Positions 57,401 through 59,615 of a stretch of 64,000 nt of DNA are shown one piece after another; the stretch's first letter is position 1, and the number at the start of each line of letters is the position of its first letter. The notes under the pieces were generated by a model. The model was not told the origin of the DNA. It worked only from the letters and a program-made list of their open reading frames with translations, and did no database searches. A program made the translations under genes and the position numbers. The DNA comes from Pteria penguin (lineage: Eukaryota > Mollusca > Bivalvia > Pterioida > Pteriidae): positions 799,001 to 863,000 of the forward strand of contig CM068585.1 of the NCBI GenBank assembly GCA_035048485.1. Direction: 5' to 3'.

Positions 57401-59615
57401 TTGGTTGAACTAAGTCCCAATTCATGTATACTTGAGCTCTTAGGTTTTTTCCGGATAAAATTTCTGATTATTCTAACAACATTTTTGGTCCATTTACGTT
57501 CATTTTATCAAGAATGAACAGTTTTAGATTTGTTACTTAATTTTAATTGAACAGGCCATTGTGAGAGTAATCAGATTTTATCCAAAGCTTTATTGTGTAA
57601 CTGTTTTGATTTGTCATTACTGCATTCATTTAAGCTTTGAAAGTATACACAAATCAACCCCACAACATCCCTATGGATATCGATTTTCTTGTGCAGAGTT
57701 TTACAGACAGGAAAAGAGCTTCCAGCATTGTGTTTCTTTTTGGTCAGTACATTTTACTGGGTATGATAATTAATTTATTCAGGGATGATTTCCCTTCACC
57801 TGTTGGCTGGTAAAGGTTGTACATGTCTGATGTATGAGACACATATTGTAAGTACTACATTCACATTTAGTTTGTCTGTGATTACAGGGTAAAGCTGGTG
57901 CCAAAGGAGCATCACAAACTACAAATGGTCCAGCAGGAAAGGTCAAGATGGAGTCCTCAGGTAGTCCCATTACCACGGCAGTAAAGAAGAGTAGTAGTGA
58001 TACAAAGGTCTCCAAGAAAGTAGATGGCGAAGGTACATATTCTGATAGGAAGAGAATGTTCACATTTTTTAAGCGTTGTATAGTTATCTTGAAAAGATGT
58101 GGAAGCATCCTCTTTCACAAAATTTTTGAAAAATTTCTTTCATTTTACTGTAAGCCTTCTGCACTTGAATAATAAAAATTTGAAAACTCTTGAAGAGCGT
58201 GGAAATAATTTCTGGTCTGTATGTGACTAATACTCCTGTTTCAAGTATTGCACTGCATGAATGACCAGAAATCACAGCAAAGTTGGACAGAAATTGTAAG
58301 GATGAATGTCTTTACATCGCTCTTCAAGGAATCGTGTATAGATTCAGGCCTTGTGAGATGAGCTTACATCTTGTCCATGTCTTAATTTGGTTCAGTCTCT
58401 GTGAATGGTAAACAGACATTTAGATTAAACTGAATAGAGAAAGTGCTCCTATGTACTTAGTGTACAAGTACACAATATGTACTGCACATGCAGATTTTTA
58501 GTGCACAGAATTGTTGTTTATGGTTTTGCACATGATATCATACAATACGGCATGCACAATTTTTAAAATATATAAGATTAAACATACACATAATGTCATT
58601 ATGATAGCAAGCTCTTTATAAGTATCTAAAATTAGTAATGTATTAAATATAGTCAAATCCAAAGAAAAGAAAGACAAAGAGAAAAAATCAGGTGAAAAGA
58701 AGTCAAAAACGGACAAGAAAGGAGCAGATGGTGACAAAAAAGACCTTGTGAATGGGTAAGTCTTGGATAAGAAATGTCATGGATTTTTGTAGAAGTTTCT
58801 TATGCTACATAATTGTCTTTTATGATGTGATTTTGTGATAAAATTTCAAGTAACAGATTGACATTATCTTAATTCAGTGATGTCTTGCTTATGTTTGGTT
58901 GTTTTTATGCCCCCAGATTCATAGATGGGGGGCATATTGTTTTTTTTCCTGTATGTCTGTCTGTTTGTTTGTCTGTTGTCAACTTTTGCCTTGGCTATAA
59001 CTTTTGAACCGTGAGAGATAGAAACTTTATATTTGACATGCGTACTCAACTGATGAAGCCCTTTCAATTGACTTCAAGGTCAACGACCTATTGACTTTGA
59101 CAATGACCTTCATGCTAAAAATATCTTTTTGGACTTTGGTGTCACCGGGGGCATTAGTGTTTCACAAACACTGCTTGTTTATTCTTTGTTTTATGCCTTT
59201 TTGAAGTAAATTTTTAAAGTAGTGCAGCCAATAGGGAACATGTATTGGTTTAGTGGTACTATCAGAATGTGTATCATATCTAGTTTAATGCTAATGCATT
59301 TAAATTGCTGTCTTTATATACAGATGGAACAATCTTTGTTCTTTTCACTGAACACTAGGTTTTCTGACATAAATGTATTTCATTTATTTTTTATATTTTT
59401 TGTCACAAAGAACAAAAACAAAAGAAAAGAAAGAGAAGAGAGAGAAGGAGGATAAACCTAGAGATAAAGGTCATACAGAGGACAAATCTCACACAGAGAA
59501 GGGAAGTAGTGAGAGTTCTAGAGAGAAAGGTCAGGAGAAAACCAAGGATAAGAAAGAAAGCAAACACAAGGACAGTGAAGAATGGAAGGTTAAAGTCAAA
59601 GAAGAAAAGGACAGG
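9345..59615 (+). CDS. THOC2: THO complex subunit 2 (33 exons seen, 3' end outside window)
   Basis: THOC2 is the largest scaffold subunit of the nuclear THO complex, which with the helicase UAP56/DDX39B and ALYREF forms TREX and couples transcription to mRNA export. Joined exons: 9345-9400, 16517-16667, 18542-18593, 20148-20218, 21196-21317, 22238-22371, 22691-22851, 23829-23915, 25252-25395, 25772-25944, 26262-26463, 28269-28429, 29936-30037, 30660-30744, 31180-31273, 31901-31981, 34318-34414, 36350-36467, 36941-37120, 37749-37913, 41366-41428, 42075-42169, 42683-42809, 43506-43647, 44101-44258, 45072-45200, 45854-45994, 47547-47615, 50368-50483, 50766-50832, 57888-58032, 58653-58755, 59411-59615. 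They total 3996 nt, 1332 codons, with every junction in phase. Signature stretches include [51 protein letters not shown] and YALAMGYSGQLK. Residues after about 1182 form a K/E/S-rich, probably disordered tail. Vertebrate THOC2 is about 1590 residues, so some 250 residues of tail are missing here. Confidence 0.96.
9620..9790 (+). repeat. Outer inverted repeat, left arm
   Basis: The segment agggaccatgcaatat...atcaccgggatgg...gggacatacac matches inverted 13010-13165. These are probably the two ends of a 3.5-kb element later filled with other insertions. Confidence 0.6.
9790..10212 (+). repeat. Bivalve-type interspersed repeat (gggcctcttg-tail family)
   Basis: Begins tagctcaccggagtcaaaggctca and ends caggtgagcgatataggc ccacttaggcctcttg. 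The same family is seen at 47804-49396 and 51019-51905. It contains the typical cacattttcgacttcttc segment and no coding frame. Confidence 0.7.
10797..10865 (+). repeat. Second inverted-repeat arm (left)
   Basis: aggccacaattaaaaaattg followed by tttcccctc and cgggtc matches inverted 12725-12790. The pair encloses the foldback element at 11100-12440. Confidence 0.6.
11100..12440. mobile_element. Foldback element with about 380-470-bp inverted arms
   Basis: Positions about 11105-11475 and 12055-12435 are inverted copies, starting GCGCTCACTAAAACTAGTAC at each end. The terminal motif CACTAAAACTAGTACG is repeated inside each arm (about 11306 and 12215). Shorter matches extend inward to about 11570 and 12005. 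The core holds an interrupted (AT)n palindrome at 11578-11625. There is no transposase frame; short open frames here are artefacts of the arms. Confidence 0.8.
12475..12714. mobile_element. MITE with 43-bp perfect TIRs
   Basis: The ends GGTCCGGCGCCATAAACTGA... and ...TCAGTTTATGGCGCCGGACC are perfect inverted repeats of about 43 bp around an AT-rich core. It lies just outside the foldback element. An older copy of the same family, in opposite orientation, is at 23578-23790. Confidence 0.85.
12725..12790 (-). repeat. Second inverted-repeat arm (right)
   Basis: Inverted match of 10797-10865 (cccggttgggcgaggggaaa ... aattatggcctta). Confidence 0.6.
13010..13165 (-). repeat. Outer inverted repeat, right arm
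   Basis: Inverted match of 9620-9790, read on the minus strand as agggaccatgcaatat, atcaccaggttgg and gtgtcccatgcat. Confidence 0.6.
13187..14822. repeat. Inverted-repeat pair with about 185-bp arms
   Basis: 13187-13375 (cccatttaatctcttgagat ... gtgatttgacacccccgtg ... caaacctttgtttcc) is the inverted copy of 14630-14822. The 1.25-kb interior has no recognisable gene. Probably another non-autonomous element. Confidence 0.65.
14818..14930 (+). repeat. SINE 3' fragment
   Basis: taatgcattaagcagatgcc ... atatatgtgaaataagcatgg ... aataatcaattaac matches the 3' half of the SINEs at 24760, 30313 and 31320. Confidence 0.6.
14932..15790. repeat. Diverged repeat with inverted ends and pyrimidine-rich core
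   Basis: Ends catatccagggagtaaga and tcttactccctgatatcc are inverted. Near each end is a related tagccacctgggc/gtcgccacttgggc motif. The core 15180-15480 is a CT-rich stretch (ctctttctctgtttcttc), which explains the biased open frames there. Confidence 0.4.
16517..16667 (+). CDS. THOC2: THOC2 exon 2
   Basis: Residues 19-69, including [18 protein letters not shown] and the start of the first helical segment. Acceptor tttcag, donor GTATGT. 151 nt, ends in phase 0. Confidence 0.93.
16865..17692. mobile_element. TA-flanked pogo/Tigger-like MITE (intron 2)
   Basis: The ends CAGTTGAACTTCGATAACTCGAA and its imperfect inverse (cgagttatccaagtttgactg) are flanked by TA on both sides. CAGT-starting TIRs with a TA target are typical of pogo/Tigger-type elements. 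828 bp, no transposase frame found. The rest of intron 2 (16668-18541) shows no gene. Confidence 0.75.
18542..18593 (+). CDS. THOC2: THOC2 exon 3
   Basis: Residues 70-87 ([17 protein letters not shown]). Acceptor ttctgtag, donor GTAAGT. 52 nt. The last 20 or so bases and the donor are the first unit of the tandem array that follows. Confidence 0.92.
18572..18882 (+). repeat. Tandem array of exon-3 end plus splice donor
   Basis: Unit of about 51-57 bp: gatatttttgctgttatag, then gtaagtattctcttatgtag, then taagtaatgata. The first copy is exon 3 itself; others start near 18626, 18677, 18732, 18789 and 18840. Most keep ATAG|GTAAGT; the copy near 18800 has lost it. The array resumes at 19825 after a transposon insertion. 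Confidence 0.9.
18883..19816. mobile_element. TA-flanked DNA transposon inside the exon-3 array
   Basis: Left end CCGTATTCACTCGTGTATAGTACGC, right end inverted (gcgtattatacacaagtgaatacgg), flanked by TA at 18881-18882 and 19817-19818. The GTGTATAATACGCA motif occurs several times near each end. 934 bp, no clear transposase. It splits the tandem array, so the array is older than this insertion. Confidence 0.85.
19817..19945 (+). repeat. Exon-3/donor array, continuation
   Basis: Two further copies of the unit (near 19828 and 19884) and a partial third (near 19934). The first reads ATAAGTAAGT, the second ATAGGTAAGT. Confidence 0.85.
20148..20218 (+). CDS. THOC2: THOC2 exon 4
   Basis: Residues 87-110 ([16 protein letters not shown]...SACE). 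Acceptor tttaacag, donor GTAGGT; 71 nt. Confidence 0.92.
20515..20815 (+). repeat. 40-bp minisatellite in intron 4
   Basis: About seven to eight degenerate copies of gatacaaaaaggtgtagcaa tgatacatacaggtgaacct. Minus-strand open frames over it (20424-20689) are repeat artefacts. No gene is seen elsewhere in intron 4. Confidence 0.85.
21196..21317 (+). CDS. THOC2: THOC2 exon 5
   Basis: Residues 111-151 ([20 protein letters not shown]...). VLKERLD and GLI are family landmarks. Acceptor atacag, donor GTAAGT. Confidence 0.95.
21318..22237 (+). other. Intron 5
   Basis: AT-rich. The stretch 21690-22080 starts tatgccggtcatagatggaa cgtattatgg and ends gcgttgctcttg, resembling a diverged bivalve interspersed repeat. 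No gene is seen. Confidence 0.5.
22238..22371 (+). CDS. THOC2: THOC2 exon 6
   Basis: Residues 151-196 ([20 protein letters not shown]...). Acceptor tttacag, donor GTAATG. The intron after it (22372-22690) holds a (TA)n run at 22662-22683. Confidence 0.95.
22691..22851 (+). CDS. THOC2: THOC2 exon 7
   Basis: Residues 196-249 ([20 protein letters not shown]...LGFKFHFYQ). One of the best conserved parts of the N-terminal region. Acceptor ttttacag, donor GTCAGT. Confidence 0.96.
23578..23790. mobile_element. Older copy of the GGNNCCGGCGCCATAAA MITE
   Basis: gatctggtgccataagactg agaaaatactaaagtc and the inverted atctcaatttatggtgccag match the MITE at 12475-12714 in opposite orientation, including the internal ctgttcaacaatggatcaa segment. 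The remainder of intron 7 (22852-23828) shows no gene. Confidence 0.75.
23829..23915 (+). CDS. THOC2: THOC2 exon 8
   Basis: Residues 250-278 ([20 protein letters not shown]...). Acceptor tattacag, donor GTGAGT, 29 codons in phase 0. Confidence 0.94.
24760..25026 (+). repeat. tRNA-derived SINE, intron 8
   Basis: Head gccggcgtgacctagtggta tcgcgctgg with A-box, B-box-like gtttgagtcctgctc, conserved body (ggatgagacagtaaaaactg; gtatgccccgcatcaggcag) and an (ATCA)n tail. Compared with the copy at 31320, about 21 bp of the anticodon region are deleted. An open frame at 24933-25238 overlapping it is not a gene. The rest of intron 8 is AT-rich without features. Confidence 0.85.
25252..25395 (+). CDS. 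THOC2: THOC2 exon 9
   Basis: Residues 279-326 ([20 protein letters not shown]...), a charged linker matching the family's E-A-K-x-x-x-R-K-L segment. Acceptor ttgacag, donor GTAAGT. Intron 9 (25396-25771) has no feature. Confidence 0.93.
25772..25944 (+). CDS. THOC2: THOC2 exon 10
   Basis: Residues 327-384 ([16 protein letters not shown]...LIDPLYRE). Acceptor ttttacag, donor GTAAGT. Intron 10 (25945-26261) has no feature. Confidence 0.95.
26262..26463 (+). CDS. THOC2: THOC2 exon 11
   Basis: Residues 384-451 ([12 protein letters not shown]...[27 protein letters not shown]). Acceptor tttctag, donor GTAAGT. Its last 93 bases are duplicated twice directly downstream. Confidence 0.94.
26371..26670 (+). 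repeat. Triplicated exon-11 end, exact 100-bp period
   Basis: Units begin at 26371, 26471 and 26571. Copy 1 is the real exon end and donor. Copy 2 keeps the reading ([16 protein letters not shown]) but its donor is changed from GTAAGT to TTAAGT. Copy 3 diverges after position 26633 and is followed by a new sequence with AAG|GTATAAG. Copies 2 and 3 look like decayed pseudo-exons. Confidence 0.9.
26995..27960 (+). repeat. Minisatellite with 325-bp higher-order period, intron 11
   Basis: Basic unit about 56 bp (gatctgagatccatcaatgt ccctggcatatagcatagtc ctatagtatccct) with an inserted 27-bp half-unit at regular places. A block with diagnostic variants (ccctgctga, tgcccctgg) recurs exactly 325 bp apart (27406 and 27731). 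Minus-strand open frames (27113-27906) are artefacts. Confidence 0.9.
28269..28429 (+). CDS. THOC2: THOC2 exon 12
   Basis: Residues 452-505 ([20 protein letters not shown]...[15 protein letters not shown]). Acceptor tctctag, donor GTCAGT. Confidence 0.95.
28600..29700. repeat. Diverged interspersed repeats, intron 12
   Basis: Fragment with aaaagtgnttgaatttn repeats (28630-28735), then an element bounded by gagttggctttggtgaagcc (28740) and the inverted-like cagcaaagccgactcttagg (29606). Within it, 29525-29575 is a minus-strand agtggcagattcagg end like that at 1311. No convincing gene is seen; the open frame 29138-29572 (-) is not supported. Confidence 0.5.
29936..30037 (+). CDS. THOC2: THOC2 exon 13
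   Basis: Residues 505-539 ([18 protein letters not shown]...RARYLMK), matching the family's YRLYG-W-N-TY-HP motif. Acceptor ttgacag, donor GTAAGA. Confidence 0.96.
30313..30570 (+). repeat. Degenerate SINE, intron 13
   Basis: Diverged relative of the SINEs at 24760 and 31320: ctctggttcaactgggtg, ggatgagagggtgaaaactg, gtgcatcaggcagatgcc and a gatgtaaaacaataatcagtc tail. Confidence 0.65.
30660..30744 (+). CDS. THOC2: THOC2 exon 14
   Basis: Residues 539-567 ([20 protein letters not shown]...). Very strongly conserved. Acceptor attatag, donor GTAAGT. Confidence 0.96.
30866..31172 (+). repeat. 51-bp minisatellite, intron 14
   Basis: About six copies of a 51-bp unit (catgctgccgttgaggtgag ctatgtaacccattgattac cctatgtgccg). 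Its length is a multiple of three, which keeps a minus-strand frame (30878-31189) open. The array ends about 10 bp before exon 15, so it abuts the branch-point region. Each unit has a GAG|GTGAGC donor-like site. Confidence 0.9.
31180..31273 (+). CDS. THOC2: THOC2 exon 15
   Basis: Residues 568-599 ([31 protein letters not shown]). Acceptor attacag. The donor that keeps frame and the conserved Y-C-I-I-E-A junction is the weak GTATCC at 31274; a stronger GTAAGT at 31290 would shift the frame. Confidence 0.9.
31320..31604 (+). repeat. tRNA-derived SINE, fullest copy, intron 15
   Basis: Head agccagcgtggcctggtggt atcgcgctcacctcctgatt with recognisable A-box, anticodon arm and B-box (gtttgagtcccgctc), conserved body (gtcctgtctttcggatgaga cagtaaaaacc; atgccccgcattaggcagat) and an aaaatcaatc tail. 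Confidence 0.85.
31901..31981 (+). CDS. THOC2: THOC2 exon 16
   Basis: Residues 599-626 ([20 protein letters not shown]...WLQ). Acceptor ataaag, donor GTAAGT. The AAG acceptor at 31898-31900 gives the conserved CIIEA; the alternative AG at 31912 would drop it. Confidence 0.92.
32225..32640 (+). repeat. Diverged bivalve-type interspersed repeat, intron 16
   Basis: gccgggacaaaagtccggaa agctattgtc, then ggtcataacttgtgaacagc, resembles elements that carry a 'cataactt-tgaac' segment (compare 49430 and 58990). No gene is seen. Confidence 0.5.
32650..33845 (+). repeat. 74-bp minisatellite, about 16 near-identical copies
   Basis: Unit ttcagtatattgctgtataa agtctgcggttctgttcatg gtgtcatggcatgttcatca gacactggtgtgtg. 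Starts of atgttcatcagacactgg recur every 74 or 75 bp from 32704 to 33819. The only common variants are cctggg for ctgcgg and one extra A or G before tctgcgg. The many overlapping open frames here are repeat artefacts. Confidence 0.95.
33850..34317 (+). other. Remainder of intron 16
   Basis: AT-rich sequence between the 74-bp array and exon 17. No feature is seen. Confidence 0.6.
34318..34414 (+). CDS. THOC2: THOC2 exon 17
   Basis: Residues 626-658 ([13 protein letters not shown]...[13 protein letters not shown]). [11 protein letters not shown] is a family landmark. Acceptor ctgccag, donor GTACGT. Confidence 0.96.
34536..35530 (-). mobile_element. Tigger/pogo-like transposon remnant, intron 17
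   Basis: Left end CAGTGCAAGCCGCTTAATTG, right end inverted (caattaagtggcgggcactg), TA on each side (34534-34535 and 35531-35532). On the minus strand, 35080-34900 reads [11 protein letters not shown] followed by [11 protein letters not shown], typical of the C-terminal part of the DDE domain in pogo/Tigger transposases, and a stop lies upstream of it. At 995 bp it is a deleted, inactive copy. The plus-strand open frame 34959-35189 is only its antisense shadow. Confidence 0.8.
35921..36092 (-). repeat. tRNA-derived SINE, minus strand, intron 17
   Basis: Read on the minus strand: head ggcgtggtgtagtggttaag cgcttggc, B-box-like gaggtcaattcccgggttgc, tail ending acaccaatcaaccaacc. It is a different SINE family from those at 24760 and 31320. 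Other parts of intron 17 show no feature. Confidence 0.8.
36350..36467 (+). CDS. THOC2: THOC2 exon 18
   Basis: Residues 658-697 ([18 protein letters not shown]...[13 protein letters not shown]). Matches the K-M-A-G-I-E-I and E-A-M-T-G-G motifs. Acceptor ttaaag, donor GTAAGA. Intron 18 (36468-36940) holds only a possible very degraded SINE at 36760-36860. Confidence 0.96.
36941..37120 (+). CDS. THOC2: THOC2 exon 19
   Basis: Residues 698-757 ([20 protein letters not shown]...[12 protein letters not shown]...KLVGKLYDQ). Acceptor tttcag, donor GTGGGC, 60 codons in phase 0. Intron 19 (37121-37748) has no feature. Confidence 0.97.
37749..37913 (+). CDS. THOC2: THOC2 exon 20
   Basis: Residues 758-812 ([20 protein letters not shown]...[17 protein letters not shown]). 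Acceptor ttttcag, donor GTAAGA. Confidence 0.97.
38190..38295 (+). repeat. Old copy of the array-flanking repeat
   Basis: tagcccttgattttaatgtc atattaagggtcg...aatggaacataaactctgaa matches, with divergence, the segments at 39095-39185 and 41040-41130. Confidence 0.6.
39051..39190 (+). repeat. Flanking duplicate, left copy
   Basis: accatttattaatagccctt attgtta (twice), then catcacattaagggtcgcag acaatggaacattaaatact gaaacagtcatgaggtactg. It is nearly identical to 40970-41165, and the two bracket the 33-bp array. Confidence 0.85.
39160..40495 (+). repeat. 33-bp minisatellite, about 40 copies, intron 20
   Basis: Unit caggtacttgtgtgacagta gacaggtattgta with variants (tgttggacaata, tgggacagtag, tgttacagtag). 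Since 33 is a multiple of three and the unit lacks stops in several frames, long open frames appear on both strands (up to 243 codons). None shows anything but the repeat. A larger block (39810-39930) recurs at about 40025-40140. Confidence 0.95.
40970..41165 (+). repeat. Flanking duplicate, right copy, with one array unit
   Basis: Three copies of a 27-bp unit (accatttattaatagccctt attgtta), the shared segment of 39098-39190, and a single 33-bp unit start (acagtagacatgtattgtat aggtact). The rest of intron 20 (37914-41365) has no gene; 40612-40810 resembles a very degraded SINE. Confidence 0.85.
41366..41428 (+). CDS. THOC2: THOC2 exon 21
   Basis: Residues 813-833 ([15 protein letters not shown]...). 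Acceptor atttaag, donor GTAGGT. Small lysine-rich exon equivalent to the family's K-Y-D-E-L-K-K segment. Intron 21 (41429-42074) has no feature. Confidence 0.9.
42075..42169 (+). CDS. THOC2: THOC2 exon 22
   Basis: Residues 834-865 ([32 protein letters not shown]). Acceptor ttgacag, donor GTCTGT. Intron 22 holds a possible degraded SINE at 42205-42390. Confidence 0.93.
42683..42809 (+). CDS. THOC2: THOC2 exon 23
   Basis: Residues 865-907 ([20 protein letters not shown]...IEDNKDL). S-P-Q-F-Y-x-T-F-W-S-L is a family landmark. Acceptor tttcag, donor GTAAGT. Intron 23 (42810-43505) has no feature. Confidence 0.97.
43506..43647 (+). CDS. THOC2: THOC2 exon 24
   Basis: Residues 908-955, a basic coiled-coil-like segment ([23 protein letters not shown]...). 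Acceptor tttacag, donor GTAAGA. Intron 24 (43648-44100) has no feature. Confidence 0.95.
44101..44258 (+). CDS. THOC2: THOC2 exon 25
   Basis: Residues 955-1007 ([20 protein letters not shown]...[13 protein letters not shown]). Acceptor ttgccag, donor GTAAGT. Its last 38 or so bases and the donor start the 61-bp array. Confidence 0.97.
44221..44942 (+). repeat. Tandem array of exon-25 end plus splice donor, 12 copies
   Basis: 61-bp unit: aaacgcctaacttcagtact, ctcatttgttgtgacagg, gtaagttctgcagtctttgt tt. Copy 1 is the real exon end. Eleven more follow, most with an intact AGG|GTAAGT or AAG|GTAAGT donor. Copies cannot all be translated in frame because 61 is not a multiple of three. Confidence 0.95.
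45072..45200 (+). CDS. THOC2: THOC2 exon 26
   Basis: Residues 1008-1050 ([23 protein letters not shown]...[12 protein letters not shown]). Acceptor gttacag, donor GTAAAT. Intron 26 (45201-45853) holds only a degenerate tract with repeated caaagtgctttgc-like words (45400-45770). Confidence 0.97.
45854..45994 (+). CDS. THOC2: THOC2 exon 27
   Basis: Residues 1051-1097 ([14 protein letters not shown]...[18 protein letters not shown]...). [17 protein letters not shown] is a family landmark. Acceptor cttcag, donor GTAAAA. Confidence 0.97.
46150..46950 (+). repeat. Degenerate 22-bp minisatellite, intron 27
   Basis: More than thirty diverged copies of about tctgggagtatgagattatg tg, ending in a G run at 46947-46954. 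A smaller array of three 28-bp units (attatattttcgacaggttt acctgc) lies at 47200-47280. No gene is seen. Confidence 0.85.
47547..47615 (+). CDS. THOC2: THOC2 exon 28
   Basis: Residues 1098-1120 ([20 protein letters not shown]...). Acceptor atcacag, donor GTAAGA; 23 codons. Confidence 0.95.
47760..49640 (+). mobile_element. gggggcata-type repeat split by another repeat, intron 28
   Basis: Outer repeat: tttatgcccggatcattaga ttgggggcatattcg (47763-47803), continuing at 49397 (gtttgtttgtctgcctgttg tcaac) to 49640. Its full-length relative is at 58900-59175. The interruption 47804-49396 is a gggcctcttg-tail repeat (starts aactcacctgagcc, ends gatataggcccacttgggcc). No coding sequence is seen. Confidence 0.75.
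49641..50367 (+). other. Remainder of intron 28
   Basis: AT-rich; no feature is seen. Confidence 0.6.
50368..50483 (+). CDS. THOC2: THOC2 exon 29
   Basis: Residues 1121-1159 ([20 protein letters not shown]...[11 protein letters not shown]). Acceptor tttttag, donor GTAACT. Confidence 0.96.
50766..50832 (+). CDS. THOC2: THOC2 exon 30
   Basis: Residues 1159-1181 ([22 protein letters not shown]), the end of the conserved folded region. Acceptor tatcag, donor GTGAAT. Confidence 0.95.
51019..51905 (+). mobile_element. gggcctcttg-tail repeat with five internal tandem units
   Basis: Starts tagctcacctgagcgtagct, ends aggtgagcgatataggccca cttgggccacttg. Inside are five units of about 145-155 bp, each with a cacattttcgacttct segment, a tactcaaggtcc segment and ccaagatggccgccattggc tctgattgg (the fourth lacks ccaagat). 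Minus-strand frames over it are artefacts. Confidence 0.85.
52125..53940 (+). mobile_element. Nested bivalve-type repeats, intron 30
   Basis: Outer repeat starts tattgctccctgaaaacttt caggagagcatatag and has units with tatctcctataccttt/gatcatacttcaccaaaa; it is interrupted near 52453 by ttatgcccctccgaagaatt aggggcatatt, which holds four units of about 160 bp (gcagtttccgctcattatct). The outer repeat resumes near 53330. No gene is seen. Confidence 0.7.
54110..54425 (+). repeat. About 27-bp minisatellite, intron 30
   Basis: About eleven copies of tacatggacctcatttaggt atacta with variants. 53941-54109 and 54426-55489 show no other feature. Confidence 0.85.
55490..56576 (+). repeat. 26-bp minisatellite, about 41 copies, intron 30
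   Basis: Unit taatgaccagcaggtagacg taatat, contiguous, with substitutions mostly in the gacg/gatg/gaca/gact positions and in taatg/taacg. Each unit holds CAG|GTAGA. 56577-57887 has no feature. Confidence 0.95.
57888..58032 (+). CDS. THOC2: THOC2 exon 31
   Basis: Residues 1182-1230 ([17 protein letters not shown]...[16 protein letters not shown]). Low-complexity start of the disordered tail. Acceptor attacag, donor GTACAT. Placement rests on frame and composition rather than on conserved motifs. Intron 31 (58033-58652) has no feature. Confidence 0.85.
58653..58755 (+). CDS. THOC2: THOC2 exon 32
   Basis: Residues 1230-1264, lysine/glutamate-rich ([20 protein letters not shown]...). Acceptor atatag, donor GTAAGT, in phase with exons 31 and 33. 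Confidence 0.85.
58900..59175 (+). repeat. gggggcata-type bivalve repeat, uninterrupted copy, intron 32
   Basis: tttatgcccccagattcata gatggggggcatattg ... ggctataacttttgaaccgt gag ... gggggcattagtgtttcaca aacactgcttg. Same family as the split copy at 47760-49640. Confidence 0.8.
59411..59615 (+). CDS. THOC2: THOC2 exon 33 (last exon found)
   Basis: Residues 1264-1332, charged tail ([20 protein letters not shown]...[14 protein letters not shown]). Acceptor cacaaag, donor GTATGC, ends in phase 0. Read-through past the donor meets a stop after six codons, so an intron-retaining form would end there. Confidence 0.85.
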